Source: Azospirillum sp. TSH64 (GTDB taxonomy: Bacteria; Pseudomonadota; Alphaproteobacteria; Azospirillales; Azospirillaceae). Taken from it: a stretch of DNA of 44,802 nt. The stretch covers positions 3,829,956 through 3,874,757 of the forward strand of contig NZ_LGQW01000015.1 of assembly GCF_003116035.1 (NCBI RefSeq), in the 5' to 3' direction. Positions 38,815 through 44,802 of this stretch are shown here, piece by piece. Numbering within the stretch: the stretch's first letter is position 1; every line of letters begins with the position of its first letter. The translations under genes and the position numbers were made by a program. The notes beneath the pieces were generated by a model, which was not told the DNA's origin, made no database searches, and saw only the letters and a program-made list of their open reading frames with translations.

Positions 38815-39513
38815 ATGACCCCGCCCACCGCCGCCGGCCCTGCCACCCCCGACCTGTTCGACCGGCTCGTCGCCGGGGCGCAGCCGGACTGGACGGCCTA
38901 CGTCGACCATGCCTTCGTGCGCGGGATGGGCGACGGCACGCTGCCGCAGGAGTGCTTCCGCCATTATCTGGTGCAGGACTACCTGTTCCTGATCCATTTC
39001 GCCCGCGCCTATGCGCTCGCCATCTACAAGGGCCGCGACCTGCGCGAGATGCGGGCCTCGCTGAACGGGCTGAAGGCGATCCTCGACATGGAGATGGACC
39101 TGCATGTCGGCCTGTGCGCCGGCTGGGGCCTGCCGGCCGCCGAGCTGGAGCAGGCGGCGGAGTCCAAGGCGACGATGGCTTACACCCGCTATGTGCTGGA
39201 AACCGGCTTGCGCGGCGACCTGCTGGACCTGCATGTGGCACTCAGCCCCTGCATCATCGGCTATGCCGAGATCGGCCGCCGGCTGGCGGCATTGCCGGGT
39301 GCGCTGATTGAGACCAACCCCTACCGCGTCTGGATCGCCGAATATGCCGGCGAGGCCTATCAGGAGGTGGCGCGGGCGGCGCGGGAGAATTTGGACCGGC
39401 TGGCCGCCGACGGCATGACCGAGGCGCGCTTTCCCCGGCTGCTGACCATCTTCCGGCAGGCGTCCCGGCTGGAAGCGGATTTCTGGGAAATGGGCATGAC
39501 GCTGGCGGGATAG
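38815..39513 (+). CDS. tenA: TenA family protein (thiaminase II/aminopyrimidine aminohydrolase-like)
   Basis: The 232-residue all-helical TenA protein contains FRHYLVQDYLFLIHFARAYALA (about residues 48-70), the cysteine in HVALSPCIIGYAEIG (about residue 146), which matches the catalytic Cys block, and ADFWEMGM near the end with the conserved Glu. It salvages the aminopyrimidine part of thiamin in thiamin metabolism. GGAG lies about 11 nt before the ATG. There are no thi genes or TPP riboswitch nearby. It lies 49 bp after the permease and may be co-transcribed, which hints that the exporter and TenA have a common context. Confidence 0.88.
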   Translation: MTPPTAAGPATPDLFDRLVAGAQPDWTAYVDHAFVRGMGDGTLPQECFRHYLVQDYLFLIHFARAYALAIYKGRDLREMRASLNGLKAILDMEMDLHVGLCAGWGLPAAELEQAAESKATMAYTRYVLETGLRGDLLDLHVALSPCIIGYAEIGRRLAALPGALIETNPYRVWIAEYAGEAYQEVARAARENLDRLAADGMTEARFPRLLTIFRQASRLEADFWEMGMTLAG

Positions 39514-39518
39514 CCGGC

Positions 39519-40748
39519 TCAGGACTCATCCGCCACGACATCGCCGCCGGGCTCGTCAGGTTGCACCCCCGTGTAGATGGCGCGGGGGCGGATCAGATGG
39601 TCCGTGGCCCGCTGCTCCATCGCCTGGGCGATCCAGCCGGCGGCGCGGCCGAGGGCGAACAGCGTGAAGGCCGCTCCCTCAGGCAACCCGAGATGCCGCC
39701 GCAGGACCACCAGGGCGATGTCGATCGACGGCGCCTGACCGGTCAGCCCTTCGGCGGCGCCCAGCAGCTCCGCCGCCACCGGGAAGTCCGGGAGAAGCCG
39801 GGCCAGCAGCGCCTTGGCGCGGACATCGCCGCTGGGATAGAGCGGATGTCCAAAACCCGGAACCTTCTCTCCCGCAGCCAGCCGCCGTTCGATCTGGGTT
39901 GCCACGGTCTCCCGTTCCGTCAGCCCCGCCCAGAAATGCTCGATCCGCGTGGTGGTCGAACCATGCCGGTGGCCGGATAAGGCGCAGAGTCCGCCAACGA
40001 CCGCCGCCCGCAGACTTGCCCCGGTCGAGGCGATGCAGCGCGCCGTGAAACTGGAGGCGTTCAGCTCATGATCGGCACACAGCACCAGCGCCATGCGGAG
40101 GAGATCGGCCCCCGCCTCGTCGAGCCCCCATGCGGTGGCCAACTGGCAGTGCAGCGGTGCAGCACTCGGCCGGCCGCGCAGGGCTGCCGCGAAGAGCAGG
40201 CGCAGCAGGTTGCCGCAATTTTCGAAGAACCGCCCATCGGTCGGCCGCCAGGACGCCGTCGCCTCGTCGGCCGATGCCGCCAGCAGCAGGGCGGGCAAGG
40301 CCTCCGCCGGCGAACTCGCCGCGCAATGCGGCAGCAGGGCGTCATAGCCGGGAAGGGCGACCGGCGGTTCCGGCGGGAAGGCGGTTTCCACCGCGCAGGC
40401 CCAGAACAGCGCCGCCGTCTCCTCCAGCGTCGCCGTGGCGGCCAGACGCACCGCGTCCTGTCCGCGGTAATAGAGCCGGCCGCGCCGGATCAGCGTGATC
40501 GCCGATTCCAGGACCGGCGCTCCCCAATCCAGTGTTGACTTGGCGACCTCCTTCGGCCGCCGGCCGCGCTTGCGGTCCACCCCCAGCCGTTCGACCTCAT
40601 CGGCCAGATAACGGCTTTGCCGCGGGTCCGCCGCGGGATGGGCCTGCAACAGGCCGCGGCTGACATAGGCGTAGAGGGTCTGGCGGGACACTCCCAACCG
40701 TTTCGCCGCCTCTTCGGCGGACAGATAGACCGTCAGCGCGCCCGTCAT
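39519..40748 (-). CDS. Citrate-synthase-family protein with N-terminal helix-turn-helix
   Basis: 409 residues. Residues about 6-58 are an excisionase/MerR-like HTH (YLSAEEAAKRLGVSRQTLYAYVSRG). From about 72 on it is a citrate-synthase fold with active-site residues kept: His227 in CADHELNASSF, His262 in SGHRHGSTT, His301 in VPGFGHPLYPSGDVRA, and Asp343 in APSIDIALVVLRR. The fold thus looks catalytically competent, probably joining an acyl-CoA to an oxoacid, with the substrate unknown. The ATG at 40748 follows GGGTGGG. It is divergent from a CoA transferase and 5 bp convergent with tenA. The HTH may let it regulate the shared promoter region (inference). Confidence 0.85.
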   Translation of the reverse strand: MTGALTVYLSAEEAAKRLGVSRQTLYAYVSRGLLQAHPAADPRQSRYLADEVERLGVDRKRGRRPKEVAKSTLDWGAPVLESAITLIRRGRLYYRGQDAVRLAATATLEETAALFWACAVETAFPPEPPVALPGYDALLPHCAASSPAEALPALLLAASADEATASWRPTDGRFFENCGNLLRLLFAAALRGRPSAAPLHCQLATAWGLDEAGADLLRMALVLCADHELNASSFTARCIASTGASLRAAVVGGLCALSGHRHGSTTTRIEHFWAGLTERETVATQIERRLAAGEKVPGFGHPLYPSGDVRAKALLARLLPDFPVAAELLGAAEGLTGQAPSIDIALVVLRRHLGLPEGAAFTLFALGRAAGWIAQAMEQRATDHLIRPRAIYTGVQPDEPGGDVVADES

Positions 40749-40765
40749 GGTGCCCACCCGTCACA

Positions 40766-40797
40766 TTGATCGAAACAATCAAGATTGACGATATAGC
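40766..40797 (+). promoter_or_regulatory. Dyad with long-spacer promoter in the citrate-synthase-like/CoA-transferase gap
   Basis: TTGAT-N7-ATCAA (40766-40782) is an AT-rich dyad in the 109-bp divergent gap. TTGATC (40766-40771) as -35 and TATAGC (40792-40797) as -10 are 20 bp apart, the over-long spacing seen at MerR-controlled promoters. This would serve the CoA-transferase gene, with the HTH fusion protein as the candidate binder. Confidence 0.45.
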
Positions 40798-40857
40798 CGG
40801 CCCGCGATGGAGTGAAGCCGGAGCGGCCTGGAACCCGCTCTTCCGATGGAGAAAATC

Positions 40858-42261
40858 ATGGCGCTGATGAACGGGGACTCCGGTTCCCCGCAACGCACGG
40901 CTCTTGCCGAAATCTGGCGGGTCGCCGGCGGCGACGACCGGCTGCTTGGCTCGGTCGTGCTTCGTGGCGAAGGGACTCTTCCCTCCGTCTTCGCGGTCAG
41001 TGCGCTGGCCACCGCCGCAACGGCCGCGGCCGGTCTGGCCGTCGCCGAATTCAAGGAAGCAGCCTTCGGCCACAACCCGTCCGTAACGGTCGACCAGCGT
41101 CTGGCCTCCCTGTGGTTCGGCACCTCCGTAAAGCCGTTGGGCTGGAGCCTGCCACCCGCCTGGGACCCGATCGCCGGCGACTACGAGGCCAGGGATGGCT
41201 GGATCCGCCTTCACACCAACGCCGTGCACCACCGCAATGCAGCCCTTCGCTGTCTCGGCGTACCGCCCGACCGCGATGCGGTGGCCGCCGCCGTCCGCCG
41301 CTGGGACGCCGACGGGTTGGAAAGCGCAGTCGTCGGCGAAGGCGGGTGCGCCGCGACGATGCGCGATCTCACATCCTGGCGAAGCCATCCGCAAGGACAG
41401 GCGGTCGCCCGGGAACCGCTGCTGTGGGTCGAGGCACAGGAGCCGGCCGACGCCGTCCATACTCCTGCCCGGCCCCCTGCCCGGCCGGAGCGTCCCCTGG
41501 CAGGCGTGAAGGTTCTGGACCTGACCCGCGTCCTCGCCGGACCGGCCGCCACGCGGTTCCTTGCCGGTTTCGGCGCCGAGGTGCTGCGGATCGACCCGCC
41601 TTGGTGGGACGAACCTGCCCTTCTGCCCGAGATGACGCTCGGCAAGCGCCGCGCCCGCTTCGACCTGCGCGACCCCGGCCAGCGGGCACGGTTCGCGGAA
41701 TTGCTGTGCCAGGCCGACCTGCTGGTGCACGGCTATCGTGCCGATGCCCTCGACCGGCTGGGGCTCGACCTTCAAACCCGGCAGCGCATCCGCCCCGGCC
41801 TGATCGATGTGTCGCTGGATGCCTATGGCTGGACCGGCCCCTGGAGGAGCCGCCGGGGCTTCGACAGTCTGGTGCAGATGAGCGGCGGGATCGCCGCCGA
41901 AGGGATGCGCCGCGAGGGCGGCAACCGGCCCAGGCCCTTGCCGGTCCAGGCGCTCGACCATGCCGCCGGCTATCTTCTCGCCACCGCTGCGGTGCGCGGC
42001 CTGACCCGCCGGCTCGCGGACGGGCGGGGATCGAGCTGGCGCACATCCCTGGCCAGGGTCGGGACGCTGCTCACCGAACTGCCGTCCTCTGACGGCGGCC
42101 CGACCATGCCGCCCCTCGGCATGGAGGATTTCACGAACGATCCGGAAAATACGGCCTGGGGACCGGCCCTGCGCCTGAAGCCCGCCGTGACGGTCGAAGG
42201 ATCGCCGGTCCGCTGGGAACGGCCGGCCGGACCGCTCGGCACGGACGAGGCGCGCTGGTAG
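40858..42261 (+). CDS. CaiB/BaiF family (class III) CoA transferase, two-part
   Basis: 467 residues. An N-terminal part (about 1-210) looks like a degenerate CaiB half. The second part has the canonical start GVKVLDLTRVLAGPAATRFLAGFGAEVLRID (about 218-248), the CoA-site region TLGKRRARFDLRD, VHGYRADALDRLGL, and the likely catalytic Asp in VQALDHAAGYLLA (about residue 367). It transfers CoA between carboxylic acids; substrates are unknown. I chose the ATG at 40858 since GGAG is 7 nt upstream; the ATG at 40846 has none. It is divergent from the HTH-citrate-synthase fusion, which would use an acyl-CoA. A hairpin lies 11 bp after its stop. Confidence 0.85.
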   Translation: MALMNGDSGSPQRTALAEIWRVAGGDDRLLGSVVLRGEGTLPSVFAVSALATAATAAAGLAVAEFKEAAFGHNPSVTVDQRLASLWFGTSVKPLGWSLPPAWDPIAGDYEARDGWIRLHTNAVHHRNAALRCLGVPPDRDAVAAAVRRWDADGLESAVVGEGGCAATMRDLTSWRSHPQGQAVAREPLLWVEAQEPADAVHTPARPPARPERPLAGVKVLDLTRVLAGPAATRFLAGFGAEVLRIDPPWWDEPALLPEMTLGKRRARFDLRDPGQRARFAELLCQADLLVHGYRADALDRLGLDLQTRQRIRPGLIDVSLDAYGWTGPWRSRRGFDSLVQMSGGIAAEGMRREGGNRPRPLPVQALDHAAGYLLATAAVRGLTRRLADGRGSSWRTSLARVGTLLTELPSSDGGPTMPPLGMEDFTNDPENTAWGPALRLKPAVTVEGSPVRWERPAGPLGTDEARW

Positions 42262-42272
42262 GCCGGCAAGGC

Positions 42273-42308
42273 GGCGGGAGTTTCGGCATTTTCGGTGCCT
42301 CTCCCGCC
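42273..42308. terminator. Bidirectional hairpin between CoA transferase and mntP
   Basis: GGCGGGAG (42273-42280) pairs with CTCCCGCC (42301-42308), with an inner GGCA/TGCC pair. It lies in the 61-bp gap between convergent stops. A TTTT sits in the loop but no T tract follows on either strand. Confidence 0.45.
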
Positions 42309-42322
42309 GTTCGGTGCAGCGC

Positions 42323-42901
42323 TTACCCCATCGTGTGCTCGAGCAGGATCTTCGCGCCCAGCCCGATCAGCACCACGCCGCCGGCCATTTCCGCCCAGCG
42401 CCCCAGATGGTTGCCGGCGGCCTTGCCGATCAGCACGCCGCCGAAGGCGACGGCGAAGGTCACCACGCCGATCAGCGCCGAGGTCGTCACCATGTCGACA
42501 TCGACCAGCGCCAAGCCCGCCCCCACGGCGGCGGCGTCGATGCTGGTGGCGACGGCGGTGGTCAGCAGGGCCAGCCATTCGGCGCGCACGCTGCGCACCG
42601 GGCCGCAATCCTCCTCGCCCTCATCCTCGCCGTCCATGATGGCGTTGCGCAGCATCGCACCGCCGACCGCCAGCAGCAGGCCGAAGGCGATCCAGTGATC
42701 AACCGACTCCACCAGGCTGGCGAAAGCGATGCCGATGCCCCAGCCGACCAGCGGCATGGCGAACTGGCAGACGCCGAAGGCGGCTCCCACCCGCACCGCT
42801 TCCGGCAAACCGGCACGGCGCGAACAGGCCCCGCGGCCGAGAGCGGCGGCGAAGCTGTCCATCGAAAGGCTGAAGGCGAGCGCTAGGGACGTGGCGATCA
42901 T
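42323..42901 (-). CDS. mntP: Manganese efflux pump MntP
   Basis: The 192-residue inner-membrane protein has six hydrophobic segments in the two-fold MntP pattern. It carries the conserved acidic residues in LAFSLSMDSFAAALGRG (about 8-24) and TTAVATSIDAAAVGAGLA (about 113-130), and an acidic loop MDGEDEGEEDCG between them. It exports Mn(II) to protect against manganese excess. The ATG at 42901 has GGGAA 7 nt upstream. A yybP-ykoY manganese riboswitch leader precedes it, which independently supports the assignment. Confidence 0.93.
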   Translation of the reverse strand: MIATSLALAFSLSMDSFAAALGRGACSRRAGLPEAVRVGAAFGVCQFAMPLVGWGIGIAFASLVESVDHWIAFGLLLAVGGAMLRNAIMDGEDEGEEDCGPVRSVRAEWLALLTTAVATSIDAAAVGAGLALVDVDMVTTSALIGVVTFAVAFGGVLIGKAAGNHLGRWAEMAGGVVLIGLGAKILLEHTMG

Positions 42902-42924
42902 GGCTATTCCCGGGCCAGACAACA

Positions 42925-42974
42925 CAGTGGAATCGGACGGACTCCGGCTGGCCGCGGAGATGTCCGATCCACTG
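42925..42974 (-). promoter_or_regulatory. Expression-platform hairpin of the mntP riboswitch
   Basis: CAGTGG (42974-42969) pairs with CCACTG (42930-42925), then TCGGAC/GTCCGA and an inner CTCCG/CGGAG. Its 5' strand is also the 3' strand of aptamer P1, so the two structures exclude each other. The apical GGCCAG (42953-42948) could pair with CTGGCC (42918-42913) just before the mntP ribosome site. Confidence 0.6.
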
Positions 42975-43100
42975 GTCTCGCCGGGTCGACCCTTTGGTCG
43001 CCGTGCGCGCCATGGCGGTAACGGCCGGAGGCCGGAACCATCCAAGTCTGTTGACGCGAACCCCACCGGATCGCTGCCGGCGGGTGGCTACTCCCCAATG
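42970..43100 (-). ncRNA. yybP-ykoY manganese riboswitch
   Basis: The minus-strand leader contains the class hallmark GGGGAGTAGC (43096-43087), a central GTCAAC (about 43055-43050) and the closing GGCGAGACC (42982-42974). P1 forms from CATTGG (43100-43095) and CCAGTG (42975-42970). The arrangement fits the class, which binds Mn(II) and typically raises mntP expression when manganese is high. It is called by motif and helix inspection only, not by covariance-model search. Confidence 0.82.
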
Positions 43101-43109
43101 ACGGCGGAA

Positions 43110-43138
43110 GTCCTACAGGGACTAGGGGCTTGGGTCAA
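43110..43138 (-). promoter_or_regulatory. Promoter of the mntP leader
   Basis: TTGACC (43138-43133), an exact 17-bp spacer and TAGGAC (43115-43110) predict transcription start near 43103, directly in front of aptamer P1 (43100). The -35 hexamer overlaps the guaD stop codon (43137-43135). Confidence 0.55.
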
Positions 43139-44481
43139 GCGCCGGTTTGCCGCAGGTGCGAATTGCGGCCGCGCAGGTAGGTGGCGGCCACCGAGCGGTC
43201 GTCGCCCAGCGTCACCTGGATAAACAGCTCCTCCTCCAGATCGCAGTCCACCGCCTTCATGCGATGTCGCATAGCCGGCGTCGCGGCGGGATCGAGCACG
43301 ACGAGGTCGGCCCAGCGGCCGGGCTCCAGGCTGCCGATCTCGCCGGCCATGCCCAAGGCTTCGGCATTGCCGCGGGTCATCCAGTGCAAGGCGGCGAGCG
43401 CCGGCAGGTTCTGGCGCCGCAATTGCAGCACCTTGTAGGCCTCCGCCGCGGTGCGCAGCATGGAATAGCTGGTGCCGCCGCCGACATCGGTGGCGATGGC
43501 GGTGCGCACCGGCCGCTCCGGCTTCGACAGGGCGTCGAGGTCGAACAGGCCGCTGCCGATGAACAGGTTGCTGGTCGGGCAGAAGACGGCGACCGAGCCG
43601 CTCTCCGACAGCCGGGCCATCTCCGCTTCCGACAGATGGATGCAGTGGCCGAACAGCGAGGTCGGTCCCAGCAGCCCGAAACGGTCGTAGACGTCGGTGT
43701 AGTCGCGCGCACCGGGAAACAGGCGGCCGACCTCGGCGATCTCGTCGGTGTTCTCCGACAAATGGGTCTGCATGTGGACGCCGGGATGCTCGCGCAGCAG
43801 CGCGCCGGCGGCCTCCAGCTGCGCCTCGGTCGAGGTGATGGCGAAGCGCGGCGTCACGGCGTAGCGCTGCCGCCCGGTCCCGTGCCAGCGGCCGATCAGA
43901 TCCTTGCCGTCGCGATAGCTGCTCTCGGCCGTATCGGTCAGGGCGGCGGGCGCATGGCGGTCCATCATCACCTTGCCGGCGATCAGCCCGGCGCCGCGCG
44001 CCTCGGCCTCGGCGAACAGGGCGTCGACCGACTGCGGGTGGACCGAGCCGTAGACCACAGCCGTGGTCGTGCCGTTGCGCAGAAGCTCGTCCATGAAGAA
44101 GGCGGCGTTGGCGGCGGCATGGACCGGGTCGGCGAAGCGCTGCTCCTCGATGAAGGTGTATTTTTCCAGCCAGTCGAGCAGCTGGGCGCCGTAGGAGGCG
44201 ATGACCTGGGTCTGCGGGAAATGGATGTGGGTGTCGATGAAGCCCGGCAGCACCAGCTTGCCGCTGTGGTCGTCGACCGCCACCCCGTCCGGAACCCGGC
44301 CACGCAGGTCGGCCCAGTCGCCGGCCTTCAGAATCCGCCCGTCCGCCCCGACCAGCAGCAGCCCGTCCTCACGATAGGTCAGGCAATCGAGATCGCCGGG
44401 CCCGGCGGGCGCGCGGTTGAAGCTGAGTAGGCGCCCGCGGATGGCGGCGGAAACGGGGGCAGCAATGGACTGGTCGGGCAT
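43135..44481 (-). CDS. guaD: Guanine deaminase
   Basis: The 448-residue amidohydrolase converts guanine to xanthine. Metal and catalytic residues are visible: His85 and His87 in PGFIDTHIHFPQT, His in HMQTHLSENTDEI, His in FGHCIHLSEAE, and Asp in AIATDVGGGTSYSML. The mature length fits the family (430-450). It follows the PuuD-like gene by 35 bp on the same strand, so both probably form a purine-breakdown operon (guanine to xanthine, then urate oxidation by PuuD; the xanthine dehydrogenase step is not in the window). The ribosome site at 44481 is weak. The stop region carries the mntP promoter -35. Confidence 0.94.
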   Translation of the reverse strand: MPDQSIAAPVSAAIRGRLLSFNRAPAGPGDLDCLTYREDGLLLVGADGRILKAGDWADLRGRVPDGVAVDDHSGKLVLPGFIDTHIHFPQTQVIASYGAQLLDWLEKYTFIEEQRFADPVHAAANAAFFMDELLRNGTTTAVVYGSVHPQSVDALFAEAEARGAGLIAGKVMMDRHAPAALTDTAESSYRDGKDLIGRWHGTGRQRYAVTPRFAITSTEAQLEAAGALLREHPGVHMQTHLSENTDEIAEVGRLFPGARDYTDVYDRFGLLGPTSLFGHCIHLSEAEMARLSESGSVAVFCPTSNLFIGSGLFDLDALSKPERPVRTAIATDVGGGTSYSMLRTAAEAYKVLQLRRQNLPALAALHWMTRGNAEALGMAGEIGSLEPGRWADLVVLDPAATPAMRHRMKAVDCDLEEELFIQVTLGDDRSVAATYLRGRNSHLRQTGA

Positions 44482-44516
44482 TGGGGTCCGGTTCGATGGA
44501 GTGCTGTGAGGGAGGG

Positions 44517-44802
44517 TTACTTAATGTCCCCGGACCACGCCGCCAACACCGCCCGCTCCTGCGGGGTGATTCCGGTGATGTTGGCGGGGGGCATGGCGCT
44601 GCTGTAGCCGGCTTGCAGGCGGATCTGCTCGGCATGGCGGCGGATGCCGTCACCCTCCAGCACGACGCCGCGCGGCGGGGTGGCGATGCCCTCCCACACC
44701 GGCTGGGCGGCATGGCACATGCTGCAGCGGGTGGCGACGATCTCCTCCACCTGATTGAAGCCGACCTTCACCGGCGCCGCAGCCGCCGTATCGGCGGTCG
44801 CC
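44517..44802 (-). CDS. puuD: Urate hydroxylase PuuD, C-terminal cytochrome c part (cut by window edge)
   Basis: The frame is open to the right edge of the window, so only the last 94 codons are seen. The visible part is an Ala-rich linker followed by a c-type cytochrome domain: heme site CSMCH in IVATRCSMCHAAQPVWEG, then RLQAGYSSAMPPANITGITPQERAVLAAW with the likely Met axial ligand in AMPP. This pattern is the C-terminal domain of PuuD, a membrane-anchored urate oxidase that passes electrons to the respiratory chain. The membrane part lies outside the window. A GTG at 44771 could mimic a start but is internal. Confidence 0.85.
   Translation of the reverse strand, partial: ATADTAAAAPVKVGFNQVEEIVATRCSMCHAAQPVWEGIATPPRGVVLEGDGIRRHAEQIRLQAGYSSAMPPANITGITPQERAVLAAWSGDIK

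Overview
This is a GC-rich chromosomal (or chromid) segment with strong third-codon-position GC bias, long spurious antisense ORFs and short intergenic gaps. The gene content points to an alphaproteobacterium close to Azospirillum (Rhodospirillales): a RegB/RegA-type redox two-component system, an FNR/FixK-type box, PrpE, paired DUF3305/DUF3306 proteins, an exopolysaccharide locus with tyrosine autokinase and flippase, and a PuuD/guanine deaminase pair. The genus assignment is inference from family recognition, not a database match. I see no prophage, insertion sequence, CRISPR array or rRNA. One tRNA-Asp is present.

Layout. 1-6.7 kb: small metabolic and regulatory units. These are a hemerythrin-like protein, oligoendopeptidase F, a divergent ArgP-like regulator/LysE-ArgO exporter pair, a divergent thioredoxin-reductase-like flavoprotein/Rrf2 regulator pair around a 12-bp inverted repeat, and two conserved hypotheticals. 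6.8-15.1 kb: propionyl-CoA synthetase, a DsbA/FrnE-like protein, several small secreted or lipoprotein genes, tRNA-Asp, an SDR, the overlapping DUF3305-DUF3306 pair and a phytochelatin-synthase-like peptidase. 15.4-22 kb: a very large leaderless secreted-type protein (three carbohydrate-binding repeats plus a beta-helix), an AI-2E family permease, and 4-hydroxyphenylpyruvate dioxygenase divergent from an Lrp-type regulator.

22-33.4 kb: a polysaccharide locus, all on the minus strand. In transcription order it holds Wzc/ExoP-like tyrosine autokinase, intrinsic terminator, flippase, a 407-bp gap, nucleotide-sugar dehydrogenase, epimerase, GDP-L-fucose synthase and three GT4 glycosyltransferases. 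No polymerase, priming transferase, outer-membrane exporter or GDP-mannose 4,6-dehydratase is in the window, so the pathway is incomplete here. 33.4-34.8 kb: a lower-GC gap, a 53-codon ORF with good expression signals, and a RelE/ParE-type toxin-antitoxin pair. 35-39.5 kb: regB-regA, divergent from an ABC-2 transporter pair and TenA. 39.5-42.3 kb: a citrate-synthase-like enzyme fused to an N-terminal helix-turn-helix, divergent from a two-part CaiB-family CoA transferase. 42.3-44.8 kb: a manganese exporter (mntP) behind a yybP-ykoY manganese riboswitch, guanine deaminase, and the cytochrome-c end of a PuuD-type urate hydroxylase cut by the window edge.

The most interesting signals are regulatory architectures. 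(i) A pepF terminator overlaps an apparent class II FNR-type promoter of the hemerythrin gene, so only read-through RNA would carry the full terminator. (ii) In the mntP leader, the 3' strand of aptamer P1 is also the 5' strand of a downstream hairpin, and the promoter -35 overlaps the guaD stop codon. (iii) Two long inverted-repeat operators lie in divergent regulator/enzyme gaps. (iv) A TTAAT/GGTACTAAC motif is shared by the giant beta-helix gene and the exopolysaccharide operon. (v) The DNA-binding citrate-synthase fusion and its divergent CoA-transferase partner look like a poorly described self-regulating acyl-CoA module.
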